From Desulfobacteraceae bacterium (GTDB taxonomy: Bacteria; Desulfobacterota; Desulfobacteria; Desulfobacterales; Desulfosarcinaceae): a DNA stretch of 64,000 bases. The translations under genes were made by a program, and so were the position numbers. The notes under the pieces were generated by a model that saw nothing but the letters and a program-made list of their open reading frames with translations, had not been told where the DNA came from and did not search any database. The stretch lies in assembly GCA_013003715.1 (NCBI GenBank), contig JABDIN010000078.1:1-64000 (forward strand), written 5' to 3'. Of the stretch, positions 1 through 8,251 are shown piece by piece. Numbering within the stretch: the stretch's first letter is position 1; each line of letters opens with the position of its first letter.

Positions 1-902
1 GTGTAGCTCAGGGTGCCGTCCCACTTGTCCACAAACGTACCATCAGTGGGCTGGGTAAAGTGCTGGAGGCTTATGGGGTCACCGTCCGCATCCGTGTCAT
101 TGGCCAGCAGATCAGCGGCCACATCGATGTCCAATGGGGTGTCTTCATCCGTGGTAAGGCTGTCGTCGTTGGCCACCCCTACCGCAAGTATGCCCGACCA
201 GCCGTCCTGCGCCGCCTGGCTGACGGCAATATCACTTTCGATCACGCCCGCCTGGTACTCCAGATCCCAGTCGCCGCCCAGAAACGCGTGCCCGGTCACA
301 TCTTCGGATGCGGCCACATCCGCGCCGGTGAGCTGAGAAATGTTGTTTAACAAGGCCTGCCCGTCATTGTCGGCGGCAATATTGCATCCGTAAAAGAGAA
401 GATCTCCGGTATCGGTGAGGGCTTCGCCCCAGCCCGCCACCGCATCGTTGAACTGCTGAAGATTGTCGCTGCTCAACACGGTATCGCCCAGGTTGATCCG
501 CCCTTCGTCCCCATGGGTAATAAAATGAACGGAAGAAAGGTTCGAGCGTTCGCCGAGGATATCACTGATCTGCTCAATACCATCGGTGTCGCCGTCCAGA
601 ATAATTACTTCGAATATCCGGTTGTCCTCAGTGGGCAACTCTTCGATAAGCTGTTCATAATCGACAATGTTCTCATGGACGAATACAAGCTCCGATCTTA
701 CGGCCGCATCGGATTGTCCGGCCGCCTGCGTATCGGTATCAAGGCCGGTGGGGTCCTCCATGGCGACATCCTGCACCAACGCCTGGTCGTCGACCAGATC
801 AGGGTCGATACCCGGCAATAGATCGGCGGAAAACAGCAGGCGCTGCTCAAGTTCTTCGCAACGGAAAACTTTCGGTTGTTTTACAGCATGCTTGTTGGCC
901 AT
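1..902 (-). CDS. Giant surface protein, N-terminal part (LEPR-XLL-like motif, DUF4347, cadherin-like repeat); cut by window edge
   Basis: The reading frame starts at ATG 902, eight bases after a perfect GAGGAGG site, and stays open to base 1, so about 300 residues are visible and the C-terminus lies outside. Residues ~15-27 read RCEELEQRLLFSADL, which matches the LEPR-XLL motif found near the N-terminus of very large repeat-rich surface proteins, with Gln in place of Pro. Residues ~70-240 match DUF4347: the landmarks are VIILDGDTDGIEQI, HFITHGDEGRINLG, DLLFYGCNIAA and GGDWDLEY. From ~243 a cadherin-like/VCBS-type repeat begins (DEDTPLDIDVAADLLANDTD), the usual opening of a long tandem-repeat stalk. 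There is no conventional Sec signal peptide, so the LE(Q)R-XLL segment may be the export or sorting signal. It is last in an operon that encodes two adaptors, an M50 protease and a SecA-like ATPase, and is the obvious cargo candidate. Family assignment is firm for DUF4347; function is unknown. Confidence 0.9.
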   Translation of the reverse strand, partial: MANKHAVKQPKVFRCEELEQRLLFSADLLPGIDPDLVDDQALVQDVAMEDPTGLDTDTQAAGQSDAAVRSELVFVHENIVDYEQLIEELPTEDNRIFEVIILDGDTDGIEQISDILGERSNLSSVHFITHGDEGRINLGDTVLSSDNLQQFNDAVAGWGEALTDTGDLLFYGCNIAADNDGQALLNNISQLTGADVAASEDVTGHAFLGGDWDLEYQAGVIESDIAVSQAAQDGWSGILAVGVANDDSLTTDEDTPLDIDVAADLLANDTDADGDPISLQHFTQPTDGTFVDKWDGTLSY

Positions 903-962
903 GTGAACCTCCTCAATCGCAATTTCAGCTCCGTGTCCGGGAACAAATGATCTGGTAAGTCG

Positions 963-1796
963 TTATTGCATCGTGTCGGTTTCTTCTCCGATTTCAAACC
1001 GTACGATGCATTTCAGCCCGCTTGGTGTCTGTTTTCGGGCATTAGGCATTTCCAGGCGCACGCCGAACGTATTGCTGGCGGAATCGATCACTTTGTCGAC
1101 AATGGTCACCGTGGCGGTCTGTTCGCCGTATCTGGATAGCTCGGGAATAATGGTGGCGGTCATTCCCGGGTTGATCCGGCCGAACATACCGGCCGGAATT
1201 ATCACTTCAACCCGCAACGGATCCAGCTGTGCCACCCGCAGCACGGGTTGGTTGTTGATATATTCACCGGGTGAGACAAATCGGTCCACCACTACCCCGG
1301 ATATGGGGCTTTGGATCGACCGCCGCGCCAACAACGCTCGTGCCCGTTCCAATTCGTGTTTCGCCATTGCTTTGTTTTCCCGGGCTTTGACGAGGCGCTG
1401 TCCGGTCAGGACAATCTCGGTGGCGGCCTGATCCTTATCATGATCGGAAATTGCCGACAGCTTTTTGACCCGGGTATGAACCCGTTTCGCGAATGCCAGC
1501 TGCGCGAGCTGGAGATTGATTTCACCGTGGAACGATGCCGCCGTTTTTGCTTTCTCAACTGCCGCTTGTTCCACGGAGGATTCCAGCTCCACCACGGTCT
1601 GTCCCTGGCTGACCGGAGCACCGCGGTCAACCGCCACCGTGGCGACAATTCCTTCCGCCGCCGAACCGATGTCCACCACCGCGTATGGTTCGATCAAGCC
1701 GTCATACTCAATGGTTACAGCACCCGCAGCGGATGCCGACATCAAAAAGCCGGCTAGCGCCAGGCCGAATAAAGTGAGTTTACCGATTTTCAACAT
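963..1796 (-). CDS. RND/HlyD-type periplasmic adaptor subunit
   Basis: This 277-residue protein has a clear signal peptide (MLKIGKLTLFGLALAGFLMSA, then ASAAGA). It is followed by the membrane-fusion-protein layout: a first half-lipoyl motif (GIVATVAVDRGAPVSQGQTV), an alpha-helical hairpin (~75-150), a second half-lipoyl motif (IQSPISGVVVDRFVSPGEYI) and a beta-barrel domain (LDPLRVEVIIPAGMFGRINPGM). Such proteins bridge an inner-membrane exporter to an outer-membrane channel. It starts at ATG 1796 behind AGGAGA and lies 14 bases after the SecA-like gene and 60 bases before the giant surface-protein gene. No RND pump or outer-membrane factor is seen beside it, so it probably serves the exporter encoded by this operon. 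At 277 residues it is shorter than most RND adaptors, with a compact hairpin. Confidence 0.85.
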   Translation of the reverse strand: MLKIGKLTLFGLALAGFLMSASAAGAVTIEYDGLIEPYAVVDIGSAAEGIVATVAVDRGAPVSQGQTVVELESSVEQAAVEKAKTAASFHGEINLQLAQLAFAKRVHTRVKKLSAISDHDKDQAATEIVLTGQRLVKARENKAMAKHELERARALLARRSIQSPISGVVVDRFVSPGEYINNQPVLRVAQLDPLRVEVIIPAGMFGRINPGMTATIIPELSRYGEQTATVTIVDKVIDSASNTFGVRLEMPNARKQTPSGLKCIVRFEIGEETDTMQ

Positions 1797-1810
1797 TTGT
1801 GTTTGATCTC

Positions 1811-3823
1811 CTATTCCATGTTACCGCTGAACGCGAGTTTCTGATCGGTCTGCAGTTCATGCTGCATCAAAATACGGCGTGCCTCGCGATGGCGGCCTTC
1901 CACCCGCCGCTGGGCACGTCTGATAAAAAACAGATTCAGTTTGCGAAAAAACATGCCGCCATGTGCCGGGATGCGGCTTAAGAACCTGATCACCGCCGGA
2001 TGGCAATTCTGCTGGATCAGGTCATCCTCCAGGGAAAGAAAAACCTGGTAGCTGCCGGCATCTCCCTGTCGGGCACAGCGCCCGTACAACTGACGGTCGA
2101 TCCGCCGGGCATCATTTCGACAGGCGGCAATGACGTGCAGGCCGCCCAGCCCGGCCACGCCCTCCGCCAGCGGAATATCGGTGCCGCGCCCCGCCATATT
2201 GGTGGCAACGGTCACCTGCCCCTTTTGCCCCGCGGCGGCGACGATCCGGGCCTCTTCCTTGTCCTGCCGGGCATTTAACACCTGGTGAAGGATTCCCTTG
2301 GCCGCCAACCGTTCGCTCAACGATTCCGAATCCCCAACCGAAGCGGTACCGATCAATACCGGCTGCCCCGTGGCCTGCTTTTGTTTCACGGAGGCAATCA
2401 CCGCCGCCCATTTTTTTGGGGCATCCGGAAAAATCCGCGGGGACAACTCCCGTCGCTGACTGGGGCGATGCAAGGGGATACGCTGCACCCTCAACCCGTA
2501 TACCGACCACAGTTCGGCGCTGACTTCACGGGCTGTGCCGGTCATGCCGCCGATGCGCAGATAGCGGCTAAAAAACCGCTGGTAAGTCAACCGCCCCAAT
2601 TGTTCGCGGGCATCGGTCAATGGGCAGTCCTCCTTGGCCTCCACCAATTGATGCAGGCCGCGCTCCCAGGAACGATCCGGCATGGCCCGCCCGGTGTTGG
2701 CGTCGACAATCACGACTTTTCCATCGCTTATCAGGTAATCGCGGTCTTTGTGCAGCAGGTACAGGGCATGCAGCGCCTGGCAAACCAGCTCTTCCCGCCG
2801 CCGTGCATTTTGCCACACGCTGTCCATGGTTTTGGCTGATCGCGATAGGCCCTGTTGTCCGATCAGGCTGAGCTGCACCCCCCGTCCTTTAGGATCGAGA
2901 AAAAAATCACGGTCGTTTTCCATTTTCAGGGCCAGCTTCAAGGCTTGCCGATAAATGGCGTGTTCCTCGGAGCTGTCAATGTTACGGGTCAGAATCAGCG
3001 GAGTACGGGCCTCGTCGATCAGGACGCTGTCCGCTTCATCCACAATGGCGAAACAAAGTCCGCGCAACAAGAATTGTTTCAACCGGGTTTTCCGGGAATG
3101 GGCCGATTCCAGTTGCAGCCGCAACTGGCTGTGATCGTTGCCGAGGACCAGGCGGTCGCGCAGGTAATCAAAGGCGACCTGATCATTGGTGCAATAGGTA
3201 ATATCGCAGGCGTAGCCGGCCCGGCGCTGTTCCACTTTCATATCGGCGGTGACGAAACCGACGGTCAGCCCCAGGGCCTTGTAGAGCGGGCCCATGGAAA
3301 CCGCATCCCGTTGCACGAGGTATTCGTTGACGGTGATCACATGTACCGGAACTCCCGCCAGGGCAAGTGCCGCGGCGGCCAGGGTCGCCGTGAGGGTTTT
3401 ACCTTCGCCGGTCTCCATTTCGGCCAGTTGTCCGTGCAGCATCACCCAGCCACCCATGAGTTGAGAATCGTAGTGACGTTTGTGAAGGGTGCGGAAAGAG
3501 ACCTCCCGGATCAGGGCGAACGCCTGGATGCAGAGCGGATCACTCAACCCGCGGCTGCGGAACCGGCGACGCAGATCAACCAGCATGTTCTCAAGCCGGG
3601 TATTGCTCAGGCCGGTCAATTGCTTTCCCTGGCGGCCGATGGCTTCGGCAACCCTGTGCAACCCGGCATGGTGATCGATTGTCAGCCGTGCCAGTGCGCC
3701 CTGAATCGAACGGATCATACGATCCGCCCAACCGGTATCCGGGTCAAGGCGCTGGGGATAGCGCCCGGCGATGAGACCGGGGCGCAAGGCACCGGTGATG
3801 GCTGCAGTTGAAGCGTTAGACAT
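1811..3823 (-). CDS. SecA-like preprotein translocase ATPase, short paralogue
   Basis: This 670-residue protein has the SecA DEAD-motor signature: ETGEGKT (137-143, Walker A), VDEADSVLIDEARTPLI (261-277, Walker B region), GMTGTA (426-431), TNMAGRGTDI (541-550) and QLYGRCARQGDAGS (578-591). The preprotein cross-linking region between ~280 and 365 is present but divergent. Housekeeping SecA is about 830-900 residues. Here the protein ends shortly after NBD2, so the helical wing/scaffold tail and the C-terminal zinc/SecB-binding linker are reduced or absent. The RGRAGRQGD motif VI has become YGRCARQGD. Its start overlaps the upstream M50 gene by 8 bases, implying translational coupling. It is inferred to be a specialised translocation motor for the LE(Q)R-XLL surface protein rather than the essential SecA. 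Family membership is certain; the substrate is inferred. Confidence 0.9.
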   Translation of the reverse strand: MSNASTAAITGALRPGLIAGRYPQRLDPDTGWADRMIRSIQGALARLTIDHHAGLHRVAEAIGRQGKQLTGLSNTRLENMLVDLRRRFRSRGLSDPLCIQAFALIREVSFRTLHKRHYDSQLMGGWVMLHGQLAEMETGEGKTLTATLAAAALALAGVPVHVITVNEYLVQRDAVSMGPLYKALGLTVGFVTADMKVEQRRAGYACDITYCTNDQVAFDYLRDRLVLGNDHSQLRLQLESAHSRKTRLKQFLLRGLCFAIVDEADSVLIDEARTPLILTRNIDSSEEHAIYRQALKLALKMENDRDFFLDPKGRGVQLSLIGQQGLSRSAKTMDSVWQNARRREELVCQALHALYLLHKDRDYLISDGKVVIVDANTGRAMPDRSWERGLHQLVEAKEDCPLTDAREQLGRLTYQRFFSRYLRIGGMTGTAREVSAELWSVYGLRVQRIPLHRPSQRRELSPRIFPDAPKKWAAVIASVKQKQATGQPVLIGTASVGDSESLSERLAAKGILHQVLNARQDKEEARIVAAAGQKGQVTVATNMAGRGTDIPLAEGVAGLGGLHVIAACRNDARRIDRQLYGRCARQGDAGSYQVFLSLEDDLIQQNCHPAVIRFLSRIPAHGGMFFRKLNLFFIRRAQRRVEGRHREARRILMQHELQTDQKLAFSGNME

Positions 3824-5963
3824 AGAATTCCCATAGTAAAAGTTGACGAAAACTGCGGGCCCACTGCATGGCCAGCGGCATGGTGCCGTGGCTTATCCGC
3901 ACGTAGACCCGGCCCCCGATATATGGATTTCTAATCTGCTTCGGCAGATTGATATCGAGCTGAAAAAACGTGACCAGAGACCTGAGCCCTTCCGGGTCGG
4001 TGGGATCCACGGGTATACCACCACCACCGGTGGTTCCCAGGGCCGCGGATGGCAGATTATAGTCCGCCGACGGCACAATCCGCTGGACCTCGGCCTCTAT
4101 TGGAACACCCACTTTTTCGGACAGCCGCACTTCCACGCCGGTGAGACGTTCGCGAACCAGTCCGATGTCCGCCTGGCTGACCACGGCCCGTACCGTCGGC
4201 CGATGTTCGGAAATGATATAACCGAGCAATTCACCCTTTTTAATAAAACGTCCCTGGATGTTGTCCGCGTCAAACAAAATGAAACTGCCGGTGGTCGGGC
4301 TCAACACAATCAGTTTTTCCAGTTTTTCCTCGGCGTGTCGCAAATCCCCTTTTACCAGTTCGATCTCATCGGTGATGGCTTTGCGCTCCACCCGTTCACT
4401 CAAGGGGTGGGCATTGTAAGTGGCAAAAAGTTCTTCCAGACGGGCCTTGTACACTTGGATCTGCATCTCGAGCAGGGGATCGGTTCCTCTGATCAACGGA
4501 GAATTTTCAAAAACAAGTTCCTCCACTGGTGCCAGCAGTTCGACCACCTCACAATCGGTTCCGGCCCGGATAGCCGATTGTTCCGGCAACCAGACCACCC
4601 CCTGGGTCGTGGTCCAAAGGGGAACGGGCAGGATGAACAGCAGTAAAATCAGACTCAGGCCCAATCCGCCGCCAATACCGAGCAGCCGGGAACGCCGCTG
4701 ACGGACGGCCGGATTGCTTAAAAATCGTGTCAGTGCCCGGACTGCCGGAAAAACCATCAGACTGACGGCCCCCCAGATGGCGAGCAATATGCCGACCACA
4801 AAATATCGGCTGCCCACCAGCAACACCAGCCCGACCATTATTGCTATCCGGTAGCAGAACGATATCGGCCCATAGATCATAAACCAGTATTTTTCACCAG
4901 GCGCGGTCACCGGTGATTCCGCTGCTTCGTTTTCCAGGAGACGGCGCTGGATCAGATAGGCGAGATACTGGGTGGAGCGTTGCCCCAGATTGGGGATTTC
5001 AATCATGTCGGCAAAAATATAGTACCCATCGTAGCGCAACAGGGGATTGCCGTTAAACAACACGGTGGACACACTGCCGATCAACATGACGTTGAAAGCA
5101 ATGGCACTGACAAGTCCGGTTTGGACATTTAACCAGACAAAAAGCGCCAGGGCGGACAGCAGGAGTTCAACCGCCATCCCTGTTGCAGCGACGGCGATGC
5201 GTTGCTGTTTGTCGGGAAAAGAGGCTGAGGTGGAGGCATCGACATAGGGGATAGGATTCAAGGCGAGCAGGATGATGCCCATTTCATGAACCTCGCCCCC
5301 CCATTTTTTCACGGCAAAAGCGTGGCCGAATTCGTGGAACAGTTTCACCACGGGGTAGACCAGCCAGAGTAATAGCAGATTGAATGGCGAAAAAAACTGG
5401 TGGGACAGCCGGTCGGAGATTTCAGGCCAGTGCAGGCCGGCGGCCACCAAGGCGGACAAAACAATCAGCAACCAGAGGATAAAGGCGCCGCGGGTATACA
5501 GGGGCGCTGTTAAATATTGCCATTTCTCCAGGAACCGGTCCGGATCGACTAGTGGGAATCGTAGCGAAAACGGGTTGCTGATCCGCTGTTTCCACCCATT
5601 GGGTTGTCCCCCTTGATCCTGCTTGGCGATTTCCAAAGTGCTGGGCAGGATGTCACTTTGCACCAGGTCCGCTGCATGCAATTGCCCGAGCAGTTGTATC
5701 ACTTCATCCTGGGTCGGGGGGTCATTGTCGGTCCTGCGACCGGCATTTTCCCAGATTTCCTGAACCGTGCGCCGGCCGTCCATTTGACCGATCAAGGCAT
5801 AGGCGGCGGCATTGAACCTGTGATTACGCCCGTTCAGGCTGTTCCGCAACACGTACCAGGGCTGATTCCGGTATACATGCCGGGAAACGATGGCAACATC
5901 GCGCAGCACCGGCTTTAGCTTTGCCACACGATACCAGTATGTGCTGAACAGGGATTCGCTCAT
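3816..5963 (-). CDS. PqqD-like / M50 (site-2-type) metalloprotease / barrel-sandwich fusion membrane protein
   Basis: This is a 715-residue multi-domain membrane protein. Residues ~25-110 resemble a PqqD-type peptide-chaperone fold (ARNSLNGRNHRFNAAAYALIGQMDG-like segment, then TVQEIW). Several membrane helices follow (~158-176, 190-210, 254-278, 283-303, ~350-410 and ~435-452). HEFGH at 210-214 is the M50 zinc motif, and NPLLRYDGYY (306-315) supplies the second-site Asp312, so the protease looks catalytically intact. After the last helix the region ~455-690 is a periplasmic membrane-fusion-like domain: a lipoyl-like start at residues ~455-490, a short coiled coil near 505-555, then VLSPTTGSFILF and a beta domain. 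The gene is coupled to the SecA-like gene by an 8-base overlap and lies 9 bases after the GAF adaptor gene. It may process or hand over the surface protein as it leaves the membrane; that role is inference. Confidence 0.87.
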   Translation of the reverse strand: MSESLFSTYWYRVAKLKPVLRDVAIVSRHVYRNQPWYVLRNSLNGRNHRFNAAAYALIGQMDGRRTVQEIWENAGRRTDNDPPTQDEVIQLLGQLHAADLVQSDILPSTLEIAKQDQGGQPNGWKQRISNPFSLRFPLVDPDRFLEKWQYLTAPLYTRGAFILWLLIVLSALVAAGLHWPEISDRLSHQFFSPFNLLLLWLVYPVVKLFHEFGHAFAVKKWGGEVHEMGIILLALNPIPYVDASTSASFPDKQQRIAVAATGMAVELLLSALALFVWLNVQTGLVSAIAFNVMLIGSVSTVLFNGNPLLRYDGYYIFADMIEIPNLGQRSTQYLAYLIQRRLLENEAAESPVTAPGEKYWFMIYGPISFCYRIAIMVGLVLLVGSRYFVVGILLAIWGAVSLMVFPAVRALTRFLSNPAVRQRRSRLLGIGGGLGLSLILLLFILPVPLWTTTQGVVWLPEQSAIRAGTDCEVVELLAPVEELVFENSPLIRGTDPLLEMQIQVYKARLEELFATYNAHPLSERVERKAITDEIELVKGDLRHAEEKLEKLIVLSPTTGSFILFDADNIQGRFIKKGELLGYIISEHRPTVRAVVSQADIGLVRERLTGVEVRLSEKVGVPIEAEVQRIVPSADYNLPSAALGTTGGGGIPVDPTDPEGLRSLVTFFQLDINLPKQIRNPYIGGRVYVRISHGTMPLAMQWARSFRQLLLWEFYV

Positions 5964-5972
5964 CGTTCCTCT

Positions 5973-7739
5973 TTAAGGCATTCGATTCCAGATGAATAAC
6001 CGCAACCAGTCCACCAATCGCCGGGTCCAGATCCAGATCAATTTTTCTCTGCCGATCTCAATTTTTGTGATCCCCTCCATCCCGGGGCGCATGAGATCCG
6101 AGTATTTGTCCAAAACAGCTTCGACCCTGAAATAATTACGCCCCTCTTCACTGATGGAGACGGGCGTCAGCCGATCAATGGTGACGGCCACTTTCCGGTC
6201 GGGTATCCCGGATAATTTCAATTGCCCCTTTTGCCCTAGTGAGATCAGGCGGATATCCCGGTCGTCCACCTTCAGGACAACCTTATATTCGTTGTTCAGC
6301 GCCACTTCGTAAAGCACATCACCGGGTGTCACGGGGGAACCCAGCGCCTGGCTGAGATCGCCTTTGACAATAAGGCCCGCGAAGGGGGCCACGAGCTCCG
6401 TACGATCCAATTGCTGCTCCACAAGCCTCAGCTGCGCTTCGGCCTGGGTCCGTTTGGCCTGAAGAATGGCTATCTCGGCACGGTCTCGCCCGGCCATGGC
6501 TTTCCGGTATTCGTTGAATAACTGGGAGCGCTGGCTCTGCCACTTCTGCTGTTCGAGCAGCAGTTCCCGGTCATCCAAAGTGACCAGCGGATCCCCCTTT
6601 TGAACCAGATCACCGGCGCGCACGTGCGCCTCGGCGATATACCCCTGTTGAGGCGCCACAACCACCCGGCTGACCACCGCTTCCAGGGCGGCATCACAAG
6701 AAATGCGGAAGGTTCCGCCGGCCATGATGAGCACCAGCAATGTGGCCAGCGTCAGGCCGGTACCGACCTTGAGCGGGAGATGCCGGGGACCGAAAAGTTT
6801 GGAACACCAGCTCCGGCAATAATCGAGAACCTTTGAGAAGATGGGTCTCTCCTCCCGTCTCCTGGTTTCAAGCACCGGCCCGATCAACAGCCCGACCTGC
6901 TCGCATTGTTCCGCCATCTGAGCGGTAAAGGGTTTGCCCGGAACACGTTCCAGCATAAGTGCGCCCACCGCCTTACCGTTTTTAACAAGCGGTACGGTGC
7001 AAATCGCCGCCCCTTGCTGGAGTTTTGCCAGTTCGGAATGAAACCGGGCGACATAGAGGACGTGATCGGACGCCACGGGATAAACGATGGTGGTTCCCTG
7101 ATCCAGGGATTCATTCATGGCATCCCGGATGACACGAATCAGGTTGGATTGCTGGTCAACTCGAGAGGTATGGGACAAGGCTTCAACCCGCATCCGGTTG
7201 AAGTTCATGAAGCCAAGACTTACCCGATAGCAGGAAAACCGCTCGGCAAGCTCATTGGCGACTTCGGTGGCGGCAACTGTGAATTTTTCATGTTCCAGGC
7301 CGGTGGCCACCAGGTCAATGAGATTGACCAATTGTTTTTTGGCCGTTGAACCATTCACCATAATCATGGTTTCGAGCCATTTCACCCCGGTCTGGACCAA
7401 CTGAACGGTTGCCTTCTGAACCGGTTGCGAGCGGGCCACCATAGCGATGGCGATAACACCGAATAACCTTCCGCCCATAAACAGCGGACAGGCCATGGCA
7501 TCAAGAGGTTCACCGGTTTCAGCCATCTTGCTGTTGCGGGTTTTTACCACCGCCTTTTTCGAACCCAGGCATGCCTTGGCAATGTGTGACAACACGGCGG
7601 GATTATGACTTTTGTCCGGCCAGAAAACGATTCGATTAAAAGGTCCTTTGCCGGGGGTGCCGGTCACTAACACCGCGTGGATTGATCCGGAAACCAATCG
7701 GCACTGATTTAATAGCCAGGTTTGTAAGACATTGTCCAT
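5973..7739 (-). CDS. GAF-domain membrane-fusion (HlyD-like) adaptor
   Basis: This 588-residue protein combines a cytoplasmic sensor half with a periplasmic adaptor half. Residues ~1-120 and ~135-290 look like two GAF-type modules (YRVSLGFMNF and ICTVPLVKNGKAVGALMLER are typical strands). A single membrane helix lies at ~323-342 (LTLATLLVLIMAGGTF). It is followed by a canonical MFP: PQQGYIAEAHVRAGDLVQKG (half lipoyl), an alpha hairpin ~385-445, VAPFAGLIVKG (second half lipoyl) and a beta-barrel to ~560, then a hydrophobic aromatic tail (WIWTRRLVDWLRLFIW). It is first in the five-gene unit and begins at ATG 7739 behind a GGGGG run. The fusion suggests that export could be gated by a cytoplasmic ligand or redox signal; this is inferred. 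Confidence 0.85.
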   Translation of the reverse strand: MDNVLQTWLLNQCRLVSGSIHAVLVTGTPGKGPFNRIVFWPDKSHNPAVLSHIAKACLGSKKAVVKTRNSKMAETGEPLDAMACPLFMGGRLFGVIAIAMVARSQPVQKATVQLVQTGVKWLETMIMVNGSTAKKQLVNLIDLVATGLEHEKFTVAATEVANELAERFSCYRVSLGFMNFNRMRVEALSHTSRVDQQSNLIRVIRDAMNESLDQGTTIVYPVASDHVLYVARFHSELAKLQQGAAICTVPLVKNGKAVGALMLERVPGKPFTAQMAEQCEQVGLLIGPVLETRRREERPIFSKVLDYCRSWCSKLFGPRHLPLKVGTGLTLATLLVLIMAGGTFRISCDAALEAVVSRVVVAPQQGYIAEAHVRAGDLVQKGDPLVTLDDRELLLEQQKWQSQRSQLFNEYRKAMAGRDRAEIAILQAKRTQAEAQLRLVEQQLDRTELVAPFAGLIVKGDLSQALGSPVTPGDVLYEVALNNEYKVVLKVDDRDIRLISLGQKGQLKLSGIPDRKVAVTIDRLTPVSISEEGRNYFRVEAVLDKYSDLMRPGMEGITKIEIGREKLIWIWTRRLVDWLRLFIWNRMP

Positions 7740-7777
7740 CGCCTACCCCCTAAACAACAATCGGTTGGCGACATGGA

Positions 7778-7806
7778 ATGCAATAGAAAAATTAATCACG
7801 TGTCAA
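7778..7806 (-). promoter_or_regulatory. Weak candidate promoter of the export operon
   Basis: On the minus strand a perfect TTGACA (7806-7801) is followed after 17 bases by TTGCAT, a poor -10. The first start codon (7739) is about 40 bases further. The -35 is good and the -10 is not, so this is tentative. Confidence 0.25.
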
Positions 7807-8112
7807 CTTCCAAACTATTATAATTATAGGTGAATTCAACCTTGGAAAAACCGGGCCCAATATCTTCAACATAAAGGAAACCGAATTACATTTCCTGTTC
7901 AACTTCATCAATAGCGCATAGATCGAGCAATCGGCTTCAAATTGATCTTTATGAAAAAAAAGCCTGAAACAATAATCGGCTGTTACGGATTAAACCTTTA
8001 ATAATAACTTAATGTGCAACTTCGGTACCACAGTGGGGAAGGTGAAATGCAGCTGAAAACCCGGTGGGTTAGGGATATGGATGGGTAAAATACACCCTTG
8101 GAACCAACAATT

Positions 8113-8131
8113 TTTGTCAACCGGTGACAAA
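8113..8131. promoter_or_regulatory. Palindromic operator candidate
   Basis: TTTGTCA-accgg-TGACAAA is a perfect inverted repeat (7-base arms, 5-base centre) about 60 bases upstream of the TTGACA element in front of the lipoprotein gene. The size and symmetry fit a dimeric regulator site. No T-run follows, so a terminator is unlikely. Confidence 0.4.
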
Positions 8132-8190
8132 TTACATCATATGTCCCCGCCCACCGGTTTCCTGGAATATCCCGCGATTTCGGCCTTTTA

Positions 8191-8220
8191 TTGACAAAGC
8201 GCACATCTCATGAATAAAGT
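8191..8220 (+). promoter_or_regulatory. Candidate sigma-70 promoter of the lipoprotein/hisC unit
   Basis: A perfect TTGACA at 8191-8196 is followed by a 16-17 base spacer and an AT-rich AATAAAG element, 30-35 bases before the start codon at 8252. The -10 is weak, so assignment rests mainly on the -35 and on position. Confidence 0.4.
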
Positions 8221-8251
8221 ACACCGCGAATAAACCCCCAGAGGTGATGAG

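Larger units (their letters stand above)
7740..8251. other. Divergent intergenic region between the export operon and the lipoprotein gene
   Basis: This is 512 bases without a credible gene. It is AT-rich near the export operon and carries the palindrome and promoter candidates listed separately. Two unrelated promoters probably diverge from here. Confidence 0.6.

Noticed and set aside
2855-3811. Long open frame on the plus strand (318 codons)
   Set aside because: It lies entirely antisense to the SecA-like gene, whose motifs are conserved; no ribosome site or recognisable domain.
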